This document shows, piece by piece, positions 16,835 through 24,619 of a DNA stretch of 64,000 bases (positions are counted from its first letter, which is position 1; every line of letters begins with the position of its first letter). A program made the position numbers and the translations under genes. Origin of the DNA: Pseudomonas sp. PDM16 (lineage in GTDB: Bacteria > Pseudomonadota > Gammaproteobacteria > Pseudomonadales > Pseudomonadaceae). The notes under the pieces were generated by a model. The model searched no databases. It was not told where the DNA came from and saw only the letters and a list, made by a program, of their open reading frames with translations. The DNA lies in the NCBI RefSeq assembly GCF_014851865.1, contig NZ_JACVAM010000005.1:248001-312000 (forward strand), in the 5' to 3' direction.

Positions 16835-18133
16835 ATGTCCGTTGCACCCGATTTTCTCCTGCAGTCCGCGCCCGAGGTTCGGCCGAAGGCTGCCGCTGCC
16901 AAGGCGCCTGCTGCCGGCCCCGAGCCCAGGAGCAAAGACGCTTCCAGCTTCGCCGACGTCTATGCCAAGGAGCGTCAGGCGAAGTCGGCCGAGCGCAAGG
17001 AGAGTAGCGCCAAGACCTCTGAGCAGCGCACGGCGGATGCCAAGCCTGCGAGCGAAGCGAAAGGCGAGGCTGCCGCTGAACAGCCGGCGGTTGCCGAAAG
17101 CGGCAATGACTTGCCGGAAGAGACGGTCGAATCCGGCAGCGATGTTATCGATCCGCTGTTGCTGATGGCCATGACCGGGCAACTGCCTGCCACAGAGACC
17201 GAAGATCCTGCCTTGCTGGTCGAGGAGGGCGAAGGTCTGGCCGATGAACTTGGCGCTCAGCAACAGCAATTCGCACCGGTTGCAGGTTTGGCTGCTACCG
17301 GGCTGACCGAGGCGAACCATGATCCCGAGCTTGACCTGCTGAACAGCGTGCCCGGGGTGAAGCTGGCCCTCGAAGTCGGCACGCAAGGCCAGGCCGCGAC
17401 CCAGCAACTGAGTCCTGGTGCTGTGGCTGCCGAGCGTTCGTCCAGCGCTGGACAGGGGGTCGCCAATGCCCTGGCCGCATTCTCGGGTGATGCGGTGCCC
17501 AGTGAGGAGGCGCCTACCGAAGGGCTTGACGTCGATCTGCTAGGAGAGGGGCTCGACAGCGCCCAGTCGAGCCTTCGCGAGGGGCAGAACGAAGTTCGCG
17601 CAGAGACCTTCGCCAACAAACTCAACGTGCTGAGCCAGGCCATCAATCAGCAACACAACGTACAGCGTTTGCCGCTGGCACCGGGGCAGCCGGTCCAGGT
17701 GAACCACCCGGGCATGAGTGAGGCGGTGGTCGATAAGGTGATGTGGCTCTCCAGCCAGAATCTCAAGTCAGCTGAGATCCAGCTCGACCCGGCGGAGCTA
17801 GGGCGTCTCGAGGTGCGTATCGAGCTGAACAAGGACCAGGCGGCTCAGGTCACCTTCATCAGTGCGAATGCCAACGTGCGGGATCAGCTGGAAGGCCAGG
17901 CTCATCGTCTACGTGAACTGTTCTCCCAGCAGGGCATGAACCAGCTCGATGTGAATGTCTCGGACCAGTCTCTGGCGCGAGGCTCCCAGGGCGGTGGCGA
18001 GGAGGCGCAGCGTCGCTCCAGTGGGCGTGGCATGGGCGGCTCGGGTGACGACGAGGTGCTGGCCGGGGTCAGTGAAATTCGTAGTCCGGCTGGTGGCGCC
18101 GCACCTCGTGGGCTGGTGGATTACTACGCCTGA
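16835..18133 (+). CDS. fliK: Flagellar hook-length control protein FliK
   Basis: FliK is a secreted molecular ruler whose C-terminal domain contacts FlhB to switch export from hook to filament subunits. The 432-residue product has a long low-complexity Ala/Glu/Gln-rich N-terminal part (1-270) and a compact Flg_hook domain (about 300-385) containing the family core LDPAELGRLEVRIEL. A Gly/Ser-rich tail follows. ATG 16835 is preceded by CGGAGAG. A likely terminator and then a new promoter follow, so fliK is separable from fliLMNOPQR. Confidence 0.93.
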   Translation: MSVAPDFLLQSAPEVRPKAAAAKAPAAGPEPRSKDASSFADVYAKERQAKSAERKESSAKTSEQRTADAKPASEAKGEAAAEQPAVAESGNDLPEETVESGSDVIDPLLLMAMTGQLPATETEDPALLVEEGEGLADELGAQQQQFAPVAGLAATGLTEANHDPELDLLNSVPGVKLALEVGTQGQAATQQLSPGAVAAERSSSAGQGVANALAAFSGDAVPSEEAPTEGLDVDLLGEGLDSAQSSLREGQNEVRAETFANKLNVLSQAINQQHNVQRLPLAPGQPVQVNHPGMSEAVVDKVMWLSSQNLKSAEIQLDPAELGRLEVRIELNKDQAAQVTFISANANVRDQLEGQAHRLRELFSQQGMNQLDVNVSDQSLARGSQGGGEEAQRRSSGRGMGGSGDDEVLAGVSEIRSPAGGAAPRGLVDYYA

Positions 18134-18160
18134 CGACTCTGATCCGCCGTCCTGAACATC

Positions 18161-18198
18161 TGCGCCCGGTGACGACAATGTCCCGGGCGCAGTCGTTT
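18161..18198 (+). terminator. Hairpin terminator after fliK
   Basis: TGCGCCCGG (18161-18169) pairs with CCGGGCGCA (18183-18191) around a 13-base loop, followed by GTCGTTTTC. The stem is nine perfect base pairs and G/C-rich; the T run is short. Confidence 0.6.
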
Positions 18199-18278
18199 TC
18201 GGGTGACAGGCGGTCGTTGCCTTGGTATATCGGCAGCCTGTGTCTGCAGGGGTGAGACGAGCTATCTTGTTCAGAAGG

Positions 18279-18294
18279 TGGCATAACACTTGCT
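18279..18294 (+). promoter_or_regulatory. sigma-54 promoter of the fliLMNOPQR-flhB operon
   Basis: TGGCAT (18279-18284), AACAC, TTGCT (18290-18294). The one deviation from consensus is T at the sixth base, the same as in the fliE promoter, and the spacing is exact. It lies 51 bases before fliL. Confidence 0.75.
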
Positions 18295-18344
18295 CCCAAG
18301 CCCTTGACCAGGGAAAAAATACTGACGAGTGACGGATTTCTGGC

Positions 18345-18878
18345 ATGGCAAAGAAACCAGCGCCCAAGCCACCGGCCGCCGATGGCGGCGAGAAGGCGGG
18401 CGGCAAAGGCAAGCTTAAGATCATCATCCTTATCGTGGTTGCACTGCTACTGGCGATAGGCCTGTCGGTGGGAGCTACCTGGTTTTTGCTCAGCAAGGAC
18501 AAGAAGGACGAGAAACCGGCTGAGGAGCACGCCAGCGAGGCGGCTGCCCCGGTCAAACAGCCGGCGTTGTACGAAAGCATCGCGCCGGCGTTCATTGCCA
18601 ACTACAAGCATCAGGGGCGCCAGCGTTACATGCAGGTCAGCGTGGCGCTGATGGCGCGCAATCAGGCCGAGCTGGACGCTCTCAAGATCCATATGCCGTT
18701 GATCCGCAATCGCTTGGTGATGCTGTTCTCCGGTCAGGATTTCGGTGCCCTGATGACGCCGGTCGGCAAGGAAATGCTGCGTAGCCAGGCCACGGCCGTG
18801 GTGCAGGAGTTGGCGCAGAAAGAAACCGGTAAAACCGTGGTCGAACAGGTTCTGTTCACCAATATCGTGTTGCAGTAG
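18345..18878 (+). CDS. fliL: Flagellar basal body-associated protein FliL
   Basis: FliL is a single-pass inner-membrane protein that forms a ring around the stator and supports motor torque. The 177-residue product has a Lys/Pro-rich cytoplasmic N-terminus, one membrane segment (about 25-48) and a periplasmic stomatin/SPFH-like FliL domain (about 70-177). It is the first gene of a compact operon continuing to flhB; fliM starts 11 bases after its stop. Confidence 0.94.
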   Translation: MAKKPAPKPPAADGGEKAGGKGKLKIIILIVVALLLAIGLSVGATWFLLSKDKKDEKPAEEHASEAAAPVKQPALYESIAPAFIANYKHQGRQRYMQVSVALMARNQAELDALKIHMPLIRNRLVMLFSGQDFGALMTPVGKEMLRSQATAVVQELAQKETGKTVVEQVLFTNIVLQ

Positions 18879-18889
18879 CGGGAGCTTCC

Positions 18890-19861
18890 ATGGCCGTACA
18901 AGACCTGCTGTCACAGGACGAGATCGACGCGCTGCTGCATGGTGTGGACGATGGCCTGGTCGAAACCGAGAACGACGCCGATCCGGGCAGTGTCCGCAGC
19001 TATGACCTGACCAGCCAGGACCGTATCGTCCGTGGCCGCATGCCGACGCTGGAGATGATCAACGAGCGTTTCGCGCGCTATACCCGCATCAGCATGTTCA
19101 ACCTGCTACGGCGCTCGGCCGATGTGGCCGTGGGTGGCGTACAGGTGATGAAGTTCGGCGAATACGTCCATTCGCTCTATGTGCCGACCAGTCTCAACCT
19201 GGTGAAGATGAAGCCTCTGCGCGGGACCGCGCTGTTCATTCTCGACGCCAAACTGGTGTTCAAGCTGGTGGACAACTTCTTCGGTGGCGACGGTCGCCAC
19301 GCCAAGATCGAGGGGCGGGAATTCACACCGACCGAGCTGCGGGTAGTGCGCATGGTCATCGACCAGGCCTTCGTCGATCTCAAGGAGGCCTGGCACGCGG
19401 TGCTGGACGTGAACTTCGAGTACATCAACTCGGAGGTCAACCCGGCCTTGGCCAATATCGTCAGCCCGAGCGAAGTCGTTGTCGTATCGACCTTCCATAT
19501 CGAGCTGGACGGCGGTGGTGGCGACCTGCACATCACCATGCCCTACTCGATGATCGAACCGATACGCGAGATGCTCGATGCGGGCTTCCAGTCCGACGTG
19601 GACGACCAGGACGAGCGCTGGATCAAGGCATTGCGTGAGGACATCCTCGACGTCAACGTCCCGCTGGGTGCCACTCTGGCCCATCGCCAGCTCAGGCTGC
19701 GCGACATTCTGCATATGCAGCCCGGCGACGTGATTCCCGTGGAGCTGCCCGAGCAGATGATCATGCGGGCCAACGGTGTGCCTGCCTTCAAGGTCAAGTT
19801 GGGCGCCCACAAGGGCAATCTGGCATTGCAGGTTCTCGAACCGGTGGATCGCTCGCGCTGA
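18890..19861 (+). CDS. fliM: Flagellar motor switch protein FliM
   Basis: FliM is the C-ring subunit that binds CheY-P and reverses rotation. The 323-residue product carries the N-terminal CheY-binding peptide (LLSQDEIDALLHGV, about 5-18), a middle CheC-like domain with the GGxG-type motif, and a C-terminal SpoA domain (about 245-320). ATG 18890 is preceded by CGGGAGC. Confidence 0.97.
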   Translation: MAVQDLLSQDEIDALLHGVDDGLVETENDADPGSVRSYDLTSQDRIVRGRMPTLEMINERFARYTRISMFNLLRRSADVAVGGVQVMKFGEYVHSLYVPTSLNLVKMKPLRGTALFILDAKLVFKLVDNFFGGDGRHAKIEGREFTPTELRVVRMVIDQAFVDLKEAWHAVLDVNFEYINSEVNPALANIVSPSEVVVVSTFHIELDGGGGDLHITMPYSMIEPIREMLDAGFQSDVDDQDERWIKALREDILDVNVPLGATLAHRQLRLRDILHMQPGDVIPVELPEQMIMRANGVPAFKVKLGAHKGNLALQVLEPVDRSR

Positions 19862-19981
19862 GGGGCTGCGAACGCATTGCTAGCGCGGTGAGGTTGCTTA
19901 TGGCGCCTCCCGCTGTCTTAACCTGGTCGGCCGGATTTCCGGGCGGCCCGATACAGTTGAACAGCCAGCCGAGGTAGAGCG

Positions 19982-20464
19982 ATGGCAGACGAAAACGAAG
20001 GCACCAGCCCAGAGGAGCAGGCCCTGGCCGATGAGTGGGCCGCGGCACTTGCCGAGGCGGGTGATGACGCCGGCCAGGCGGATATCGATGCGCTGATGGC
20101 GCAGGGAGGCGGTGCTGCAGCCGCTACGCCGGCAGCTCCGCGCATGGCAATGGAGGAGTTCGGCGCCTCGCCCAAGCCGGGAGGCGGGCCCGTCTCTCTG
20201 GATGGCCCCAACCTGGATGTGATCCTCGATATTCCGGTGTCCATCTCGATGGAGGTGGGCAGCACCGAGATTTCCATTCGCAACCTGTTGCAACTCAACC
20301 AGGGGTCGGTGGTGGAGCTGGATCGCCTGGCCGGTGAGCCGCTGGATGTGCTGGTCAACGGCACCCTGATCGCTCACGGCGAGGTGGTGGTGGTCAACGA
20401 GAAGTTCGGTATCCGCCTGACCGATGTGATCAGCCCCAGTGAACGCATCAAGAAGCTGCGCTGA
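19982..20464 (+). CDS. fliN: Flagellar motor switch protein FliN
   Basis: FliN forms the base of the C-ring and docks FliH. The 160-residue product has an acidic, Gly/Ala-rich N-terminal half and a SpoA domain at the C-terminus (about 80-158) with the LNQGSVVELDRLAGEPLDV core. The 120-base gap after fliM is unusually long for this operon; it contains a short imperfect CCGG-ATTT-CCGG hairpin (19931-19942) but no convincing promoter. Confidence 0.96.
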   Translation: MADENEGTSPEEQALADEWAAALAEAGDDAGQADIDALMAQGGGAAAATPAAPRMAMEEFGASPKPGGGPVSLDGPNLDVILDIPVSISMEVGSTEISIRNLLQLNQGSVVELDRLAGEPLDVLVNGTLIAHGEVVVVNEKFGIRLTDVISPSERIKKLR

Positions 20465-20468
20465 GACC

Positions 20469-20915
20469 ATGCACCGCGCTTTCTGCAGTCTTCTCGCATT
20501 GGCGCCGCTGGTGGCTCAGGCTGCCGAGCCGGCGACCAAGGCAGTCACTACGCCCATGGCCAACAGCGACATTGCAGGTCAGCTGACGCAGCTCTTGTTC
20601 GGCCTGTTGCTGGTGATTGGCCTTATCTTCGCGCTGGCCTGGCTGGCGCGACGGGTGCAGCAGATAGGCCCGCGCGGCGGCCAGGCTATCAAGCTGGTGG
20701 CCAGCCAGGCCCTTGGCCCGCGTGATCGCCTGCTGCTGGTACAGGTGGGGGGCGAGCAGATTCTGCTCGGCCTCAGCGCCGGCCGCATTACCCCGCTGCA
20801 TGTGCTCAAGGAGCCGGTGCACCTGGGGGAGGGCGAGCCCGCCACACCCGAGTTTGCCCAGCGCCTGATGGAGTTGCTCGGCAAGGACCAGAAGGACCAT
20901 AAGGACAACACATGA
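20469..20915 (+). CDS. fliO: Flagellar export gate protein FliO
   Basis: FliO assists assembly of the FliP pore. The 148-residue product begins MHRAFCSLLALAPLVAQAA, a signal-like segment, and has one clear membrane helix (about 42-62) followed by a cytoplasmic FliO domain with KLVASQALGPRDRLLLVQV. ATG 20469 lies four bases after the fliN stop; an earlier in-frame start at 20439 would run back into fliN. It overlaps fliP by four bases. Confidence 0.93.
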   Translation: MHRAFCSLLALAPLVAQAAEPATKAVTTPMANSDIAGQLTQLLFGLLLVIGLIFALAWLARRVQQIGPRGGQAIKLVASQALGPRDRLLLVQVGGEQILLGLSAGRITPLHVLKEPVHLGEGEPATPEFAQRLMELLGKDQKDHKDNT

Positions 20916-21667
20916 GCGCCTGGCGCATTCTGCTGACCCTGCTGCTGGCCATTGCCGCGCCCCTGGCATTCGGGGCCGAGGACCCGCTGTCGATCCCGGC
21001 CATCACGCTGAGCACTGACGCCGCAGGCCAGCAGGAGTACTCGGTCAGCCTGCAGATTCTGCTGATCATGACGGCGCTGAGTTTCATTCCGGCGTTCGTC
21101 ATGCTGATGACCAGCTTCACGCGGATCATCATCGTGTTTTCGATCCTGCGCCAGGCCCTGGGCCTGCAGCAGACACCGTCGAACCAGATTCTCATTGGCT
21201 TGGCTCTGTTCCTGACCATGTTCATCATGGCGCCGGTGTTCGACCAGATCAATCGAGAGGCCCTGCAGCCCTACCTGAATGAGCAATTACCGGCGCAGCA
21301 GGCGATTGCCAAGGCCGAGGTGCCGATCAAGAACTTCATGCTGGCGCAGACTCGTGCCTCGGATTTGGAGTTGTTCGTGCGGTTGTCCAAGCGCACCGAT
21401 ATTGCCAGCCCGGAAGAGGCACCATTGACCATCCTGATTCCGGCCTTCGTCACGTCCGAACTGAAGACCGCATTCCAGATAGGTTTCATGATCTTCATCC
21501 CGTTCCTGATCATCGACATGGTGGTGGCCAGTATTCTCATGGCGATGGGTATGATGATGCTGTCGCCGCTGATCATCTCCTTGCCGTTCAAGATCATGCT
21601 CTTCGTTCTTGTGGATGGCTGGGCGTTGATCATGGGGACCTTGGCCGGCAGCTTCGGTACGTTATAG
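20912..21667 (+). CDS. fliP: Flagellar export gate protein FliP
   Basis: FliP is the main pore subunit of the type III export gate. The 251-residue product has a cleavable signal peptide (MSAWRILLTLLLAIAAPLAFG) and four membrane helices. The family signatures SFIPAFVMLMTSFTRIIIVF (about 56-75) and the C-terminal MMLSPLIISLPFKIMLFVL are present. ATGA overlap with fliO indicates coupled translation. Confidence 0.97.
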   Translation: MSAWRILLTLLLAIAAPLAFGAEDPLSIPAITLSTDAAGQQEYSVSLQILLIMTALSFIPAFVMLMTSFTRIIIVFSILRQALGLQQTPSNQILIGLALFLTMFIMAPVFDQINREALQPYLNEQLPAQQAIAKAEVPIKNFMLAQTRASDLELFVRLSKRTDIASPEEAPLTILIPAFVTSELKTAFQIGFMIFIPFLIIDMVVASILMAMGMMMLSPLIISLPFKIMLFVLVDGWALIMGTLAGSFGTL

Positions 21668-21678
21668 AGGGCTGAACC

Positions 21679-21948
21679 ATGACTCCTGAAGTGGCTGTCG
21701 ACCTGTTCCGCGAGGCGCTCTGGCTGACGGCTATGATCGTCGGCCTGCTGGTGCTGCCTAGCTTGCTGGTGGGGCTGGTGGTGGCCATGTTCCAGGCTGC
21801 CACGCAGATCAACGAGCAGACCCTGAGCTTCGTTCCGCGCCTGCTGGTGATGCTGCTCACGCTGATCTGGGCGGGCCCATGGCTGGTGCGCGAGCTGATG
21901 GAGTACACCCAGACGCTGGTGCAAAATATTCCGCTGTTGATCGGCTGA
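21679..21948 (+). CDS. fliQ: Flagellar export gate protein FliQ
   Basis: FliQ packs around the FliP/FliR pore. The 89-residue product has two membrane helices (about 15-38 and 50-72) and the family start MTPEVAVDLFREALW. Its TGA shares one base with the fliR ATG. Confidence 0.96.
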   Translation: MTPEVAVDLFREALWLTAMIVGLLVLPSLLVGLVVAMFQAATQINEQTLSFVPRLLVMLLTLIWAGPWLVRELMEYTQTLVQNIPLLIG

Positions 21949-22724
21949 TGTTCGAACTGACCAACGAACAGATTGGCGGCTGGGTAGGCCAGTTTCTCCT
22001 GCCGTTGTTCCGGATCGCTTCCATGCTGATGGTCATGCCGGTGATCGGTACCCAACTGGTACCGATTCGGGTTCGCCTGTACCTGTCCCTGGCTATCTGC
22101 GTGGTGCTGGCGCCGACACTACCGCCCATGCCGCAGGTAGATGCCGTGAGCCTCCAGGCCATGTTGCTCATCGGTGAGCAGGTACTGGTCGGGGTCATGT
22201 TCGGTTTCATGCTGCAGCTGTACTTTCACCTGTTCACCGTTGCCGGCCAGATCATCGCCATGCAGATGGGCCTGGGTTTCGCTTCCATGGTCGACCCGGC
22301 CAATGGCGTATCGGTACCGGTGCTTGGCCAATTCTTACTGATGCTGGTGACTCTGCTGTTCCTGGCCATGAATGGCCATCTGGTGGTGTTCGAGGTGCTG
22401 GCCGAGAGTTTTGTCACGCTCCCGGTGGGCGAGGGGCTGTCGCTGGATCACTACTGGACACTGGCCGGCAAGCTGACCTGGGTCATCGCCGCGGGCCTGC
22501 TGATGGCGCTGCCGGTGATCACCGCGCTGCTGATCATCAACCTGGCTTTCGGTGTGATGACGCGGGCCGCACCGCAACTGAACATCTTCTCCATCGGTTT
22601 CCCGCTGACCCTTGTGCTGGGGATGTTCATCTTCTGGGTCGGTCTTTCCGACTTCCTCGCGCATTTTCAGACGCTGACCAGCGAAGCGCTGATGCAGCTG
22701 CGCGAACTGGCACGCATTCGCTAA
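21948..22724 (+). CDS. fliR: Flagellar export gate protein FliR
   Basis: FliR completes the FliPQR pore complex. The 258-residue product has about six membrane segments and starts MFELTNEQIGGWVGQFLLPL. ATG 21948 overlaps the fliQ stop as TGATG and gives the usual length; a longer reading from 21879 would lie within fliQ. Confidence 0.96.
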   Translation: MFELTNEQIGGWVGQFLLPLFRIASMLMVMPVIGTQLVPIRVRLYLSLAICVVLAPTLPPMPQVDAVSLQAMLLIGEQVLVGVMFGFMLQLYFHLFTVAGQIIAMQMGLGFASMVDPANGVSVPVLGQFLLMLVTLLFLAMNGHLVVFEVLAESFVTLPVGEGLSLDHYWTLAGKLTWVIAAGLLMALPVITALLIINLAFGVMTRAAPQLNIFSIGFPLTLVLGMFIFWVGLSDFLAHFQTLTSEALMQLRELARIR

Positions 22725-22737
22725 AGGAGGCTTTGCC

Positions 22738-23874
22738 ATGGCAGAGAGCGAAAGTGGCGCGGACAAGAGCGAGGAACCCACTGGCAAGCGCCTGGAAGAG
22801 GCGCGCAAGAAGGGCCAGATAGCCCGATCGAGGGAGCTCAACACCTTGGCCGTGACATTTGCCGGCGCCGCGGCGCTGCTGATGTTCGGAGCGGAGATGG
22901 GGCGGGCCATGATGGGCATGATGCATGGCAATTTTTCCCTGCCTCGTGAGGTGTTGCTGAACGAGGGATCAATGGTTCGCTATCTGATGCGTACCGGTAT
23001 GGAGGCGTTGCTGGCGCTGCAGCCGTTCCTCACCGTGTTGCTCATTGCCTCCATCATCGGCCCCATCTCGCTGGGGGGGTGGCTGTTTTCCAGCGAAGCG
23101 CTGATGCCCAAGTTCAGTCGGATGAACCCGCTGGAAGGGCTCAAGCGCATGTTCTCGACCAAGGCACTGGTGGAGTTGCTCAAGGCCTTGGCCAAGTTCG
23201 TGGTGATACTGGTGGTCGCCCTGGCGGTCCTAAAATCGGACCAGGATGATCTGCTGGCCATCGCCAGCGAGCCGGTGGAGGCGGCCATCCTGCATGCCAT
23301 GCAAGTGACGGGCTGGAGCCTGCTGTGGATGGCCTGTGGGCTGATCCTGATCGCAGGCGTGGATGTTCCCTTCCAGCTGTGGGACACCAAGCAGAAGCTC
23401 AAGATGACCAAGCAGGAGGTGAAGGACGAGTACAAGGACAGCGAAGGCAAGCCGGAGGTCAAGTCGAAGATTCGTCAGTTGCAGCGGCAGATGGCGGAGC
23501 GACGGATGATGCAGCAGGTGCCGGAAGCCGACGTGGTGATCACTAACCCGACGCACTTCGCCGTGGCGCTGAAATACGACCCTGCCAAGGGCAATGCGCC
23601 GATGCTGCTGGCCAAAGGGGGAGATTTCCTGGCGTTGAAGATTCGCGAGATCGCTCAGGAGAACAATGTCAGCCTGCTGGAGTCGCCGGCGCTCGCACGA
23701 GCCGTGTACTACTCCACCGAAGTGGACCAGGAGATTCCTGCAGGCCTGTATCTGGCCGTGGCTCAGGTGCTGGCCTACGTGTACCAGCTAAGGCAGTTCC
23801 GTTCCGGCAAGGGCAAGCGCCCAGGGCCGTTGCCTGACCTGCCCATTCCGCAGGATTTACGACGCGACGAGTAA
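22738..23874 (+). CDS. flhB: Flagellar export switch protein FlhB
   Basis: FlhB controls the hook-to-filament substrate switch by autocleavage. The 378-residue product has four membrane segments (about 35-210), a charged linker and the cytoplasmic domain with the self-cleaving NPTH motif at 270-273. Nothing in the domain is missing. AAAGGAGG precedes ATG 22738. This gene ends the run of plus-strand genes before the inverted sodC. Confidence 0.97.
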   Translation: MAESESGADKSEEPTGKRLEEARKKGQIARSRELNTLAVTFAGAAALLMFGAEMGRAMMGMMHGNFSLPREVLLNEGSMVRYLMRTGMEALLALQPFLTVLLIASIIGPISLGGWLFSSEALMPKFSRMNPLEGLKRMFSTKALVELLKALAKFVVILVVALAVLKSDQDDLLAIASEPVEAAILHAMQVTGWSLLWMACGLILIAGVDVPFQLWDTKQKLKMTKQEVKDEYKDSEGKPEVKSKIRQLQRQMAERRMMQQVPEADVVITNPTHFAVALKYDPAKGNAPMLLAKGGDFLALKIREIAQENNVSLLESPALARAVYYSTEVDQEIPAGLYLAVAQVLAYVYQLRQFRSGKGKRPGPLPDLPIPQDLRRDE

Positions 23875-23931
23875 CCGGGTATCGGCCCGGCAAGGCGGTG
23901 GCTCCGGTCCGCCACCATCGCCCGTATTACC

Positions 23932-24453
23932 TCAGCGAATGACTCCGCAGGCCACGCGCACACCGCCGCCGCCCAAGGGCTTCGGATGATCGGCATGGTT
24001 GTCTCCTCCTGCATGTACCATCAGAGCGTGGCCCTTGAGCTCATCCAGACTTTTCAGGCGCGGCGCCAGTATCGGCTGCTCGGCTTTGCCCTGGGCATCC
24101 ACATACAGGGGGGGCAGATCGCCAAGGTGGGCCTGATCGTCCCAAGGGGAGCCGTGGCGGCTGGTACCGTTCGGATCCCAATGACCTCCCGCGGCTTCTG
24201 CGGCCGATGACTTGCCATCCTTCAGGCCGGCCTCACAGCTCGCATTCGCATGAACGTGGAATCCGTGCAGACCCGGTTCAAGGCCTGAAAGCGCGGGGAT
24301 GAAGACCAGGCCATAGGGGCTCTGTTCGACCTTGACGGTGCCGACCTGCTTGCCGACGCCATCGGCGTCCACCGCGTCGAGCTGAATACTGATGGGCGCT
24401 GCGTGGGCCGTGCCGGCAAGGCTGAGCAGGATGGCGGTGACCAGCTTGTTCAT
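23932..24453 (-). CDS. sodC: Periplasmic Cu/Zn superoxide dismutase
   Basis: Converts periplasmic superoxide to peroxide and oxygen. The 173-residue product has a signal peptide (about 1-18, ending THA/AHAA), the copper-binding GLHGFHVHANASC segment, and the later zinc and copper ligands in GGHWDP, HLGDLPPLYVD and GHALMVHAGGDNHADHP. The disulphide Cys pair is present (NASC and VACGV). GGAGATACCC precedes the start. It is inverted between flhB and flhA, convergent with flhB (57-base gap) and divergent from flhA, an unusual place for this gene. It has no evident flagellar role. Confidence 0.95.
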   Translation of the reverse strand: MNKLVTAILLSLAGTAHAAPISIQLDAVDADGVGKQVGTVKVEQSPYGLVFIPALSGLEPGLHGFHVHANASCEAGLKDGKSSAAEAAGGHWDPNGTSRHGSPWDDQAHLGDLPPLYVDAQGKAEQPILAPRLKSLDELKGHALMVHAGGDNHADHPKPLGGGGVRVACGVIR

Positions 24454-24548
24454 GGGTATCTCCTAGTTGTTGTGCGACAAGCCTGTGACTATGGAACTTG
24501 GCCCGGGTTTCCTCTCGATCGCCTCCTGCCTGCTGAGTTGAGAAAAGC

Positions 24549-24564
24549 TGGCCAGCTTCTTGCT
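24549..24564 (+). promoter_or_regulatory. Candidate sigma-54 promoter for flhA
   Basis: TGGCCA (24549-24554), GCTTC, TTGCT (24560-24564). The GG-N10-GC core is intact; bases five and six of the -24 element differ. It lies 55 bases before the flhA start. flhA is RpoN/FleQ-dependent in P. aeruginosa, and the inverted sodC upstream means flhA needs its own promoter. Confidence 0.55.
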
Positions 24565-24619
24565 CTTACCTGCTCAGGACGCTTTCCGCGTCAAAAGATT
24601 GAACGGCTGGGGTAATCAA

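Noticed and set aside
23897..23916. GGTGGC/GCCACC hairpin between flhB and sodC
   Set aside because: A six-pair stem without a T run on either strand; too weak to call a terminator.
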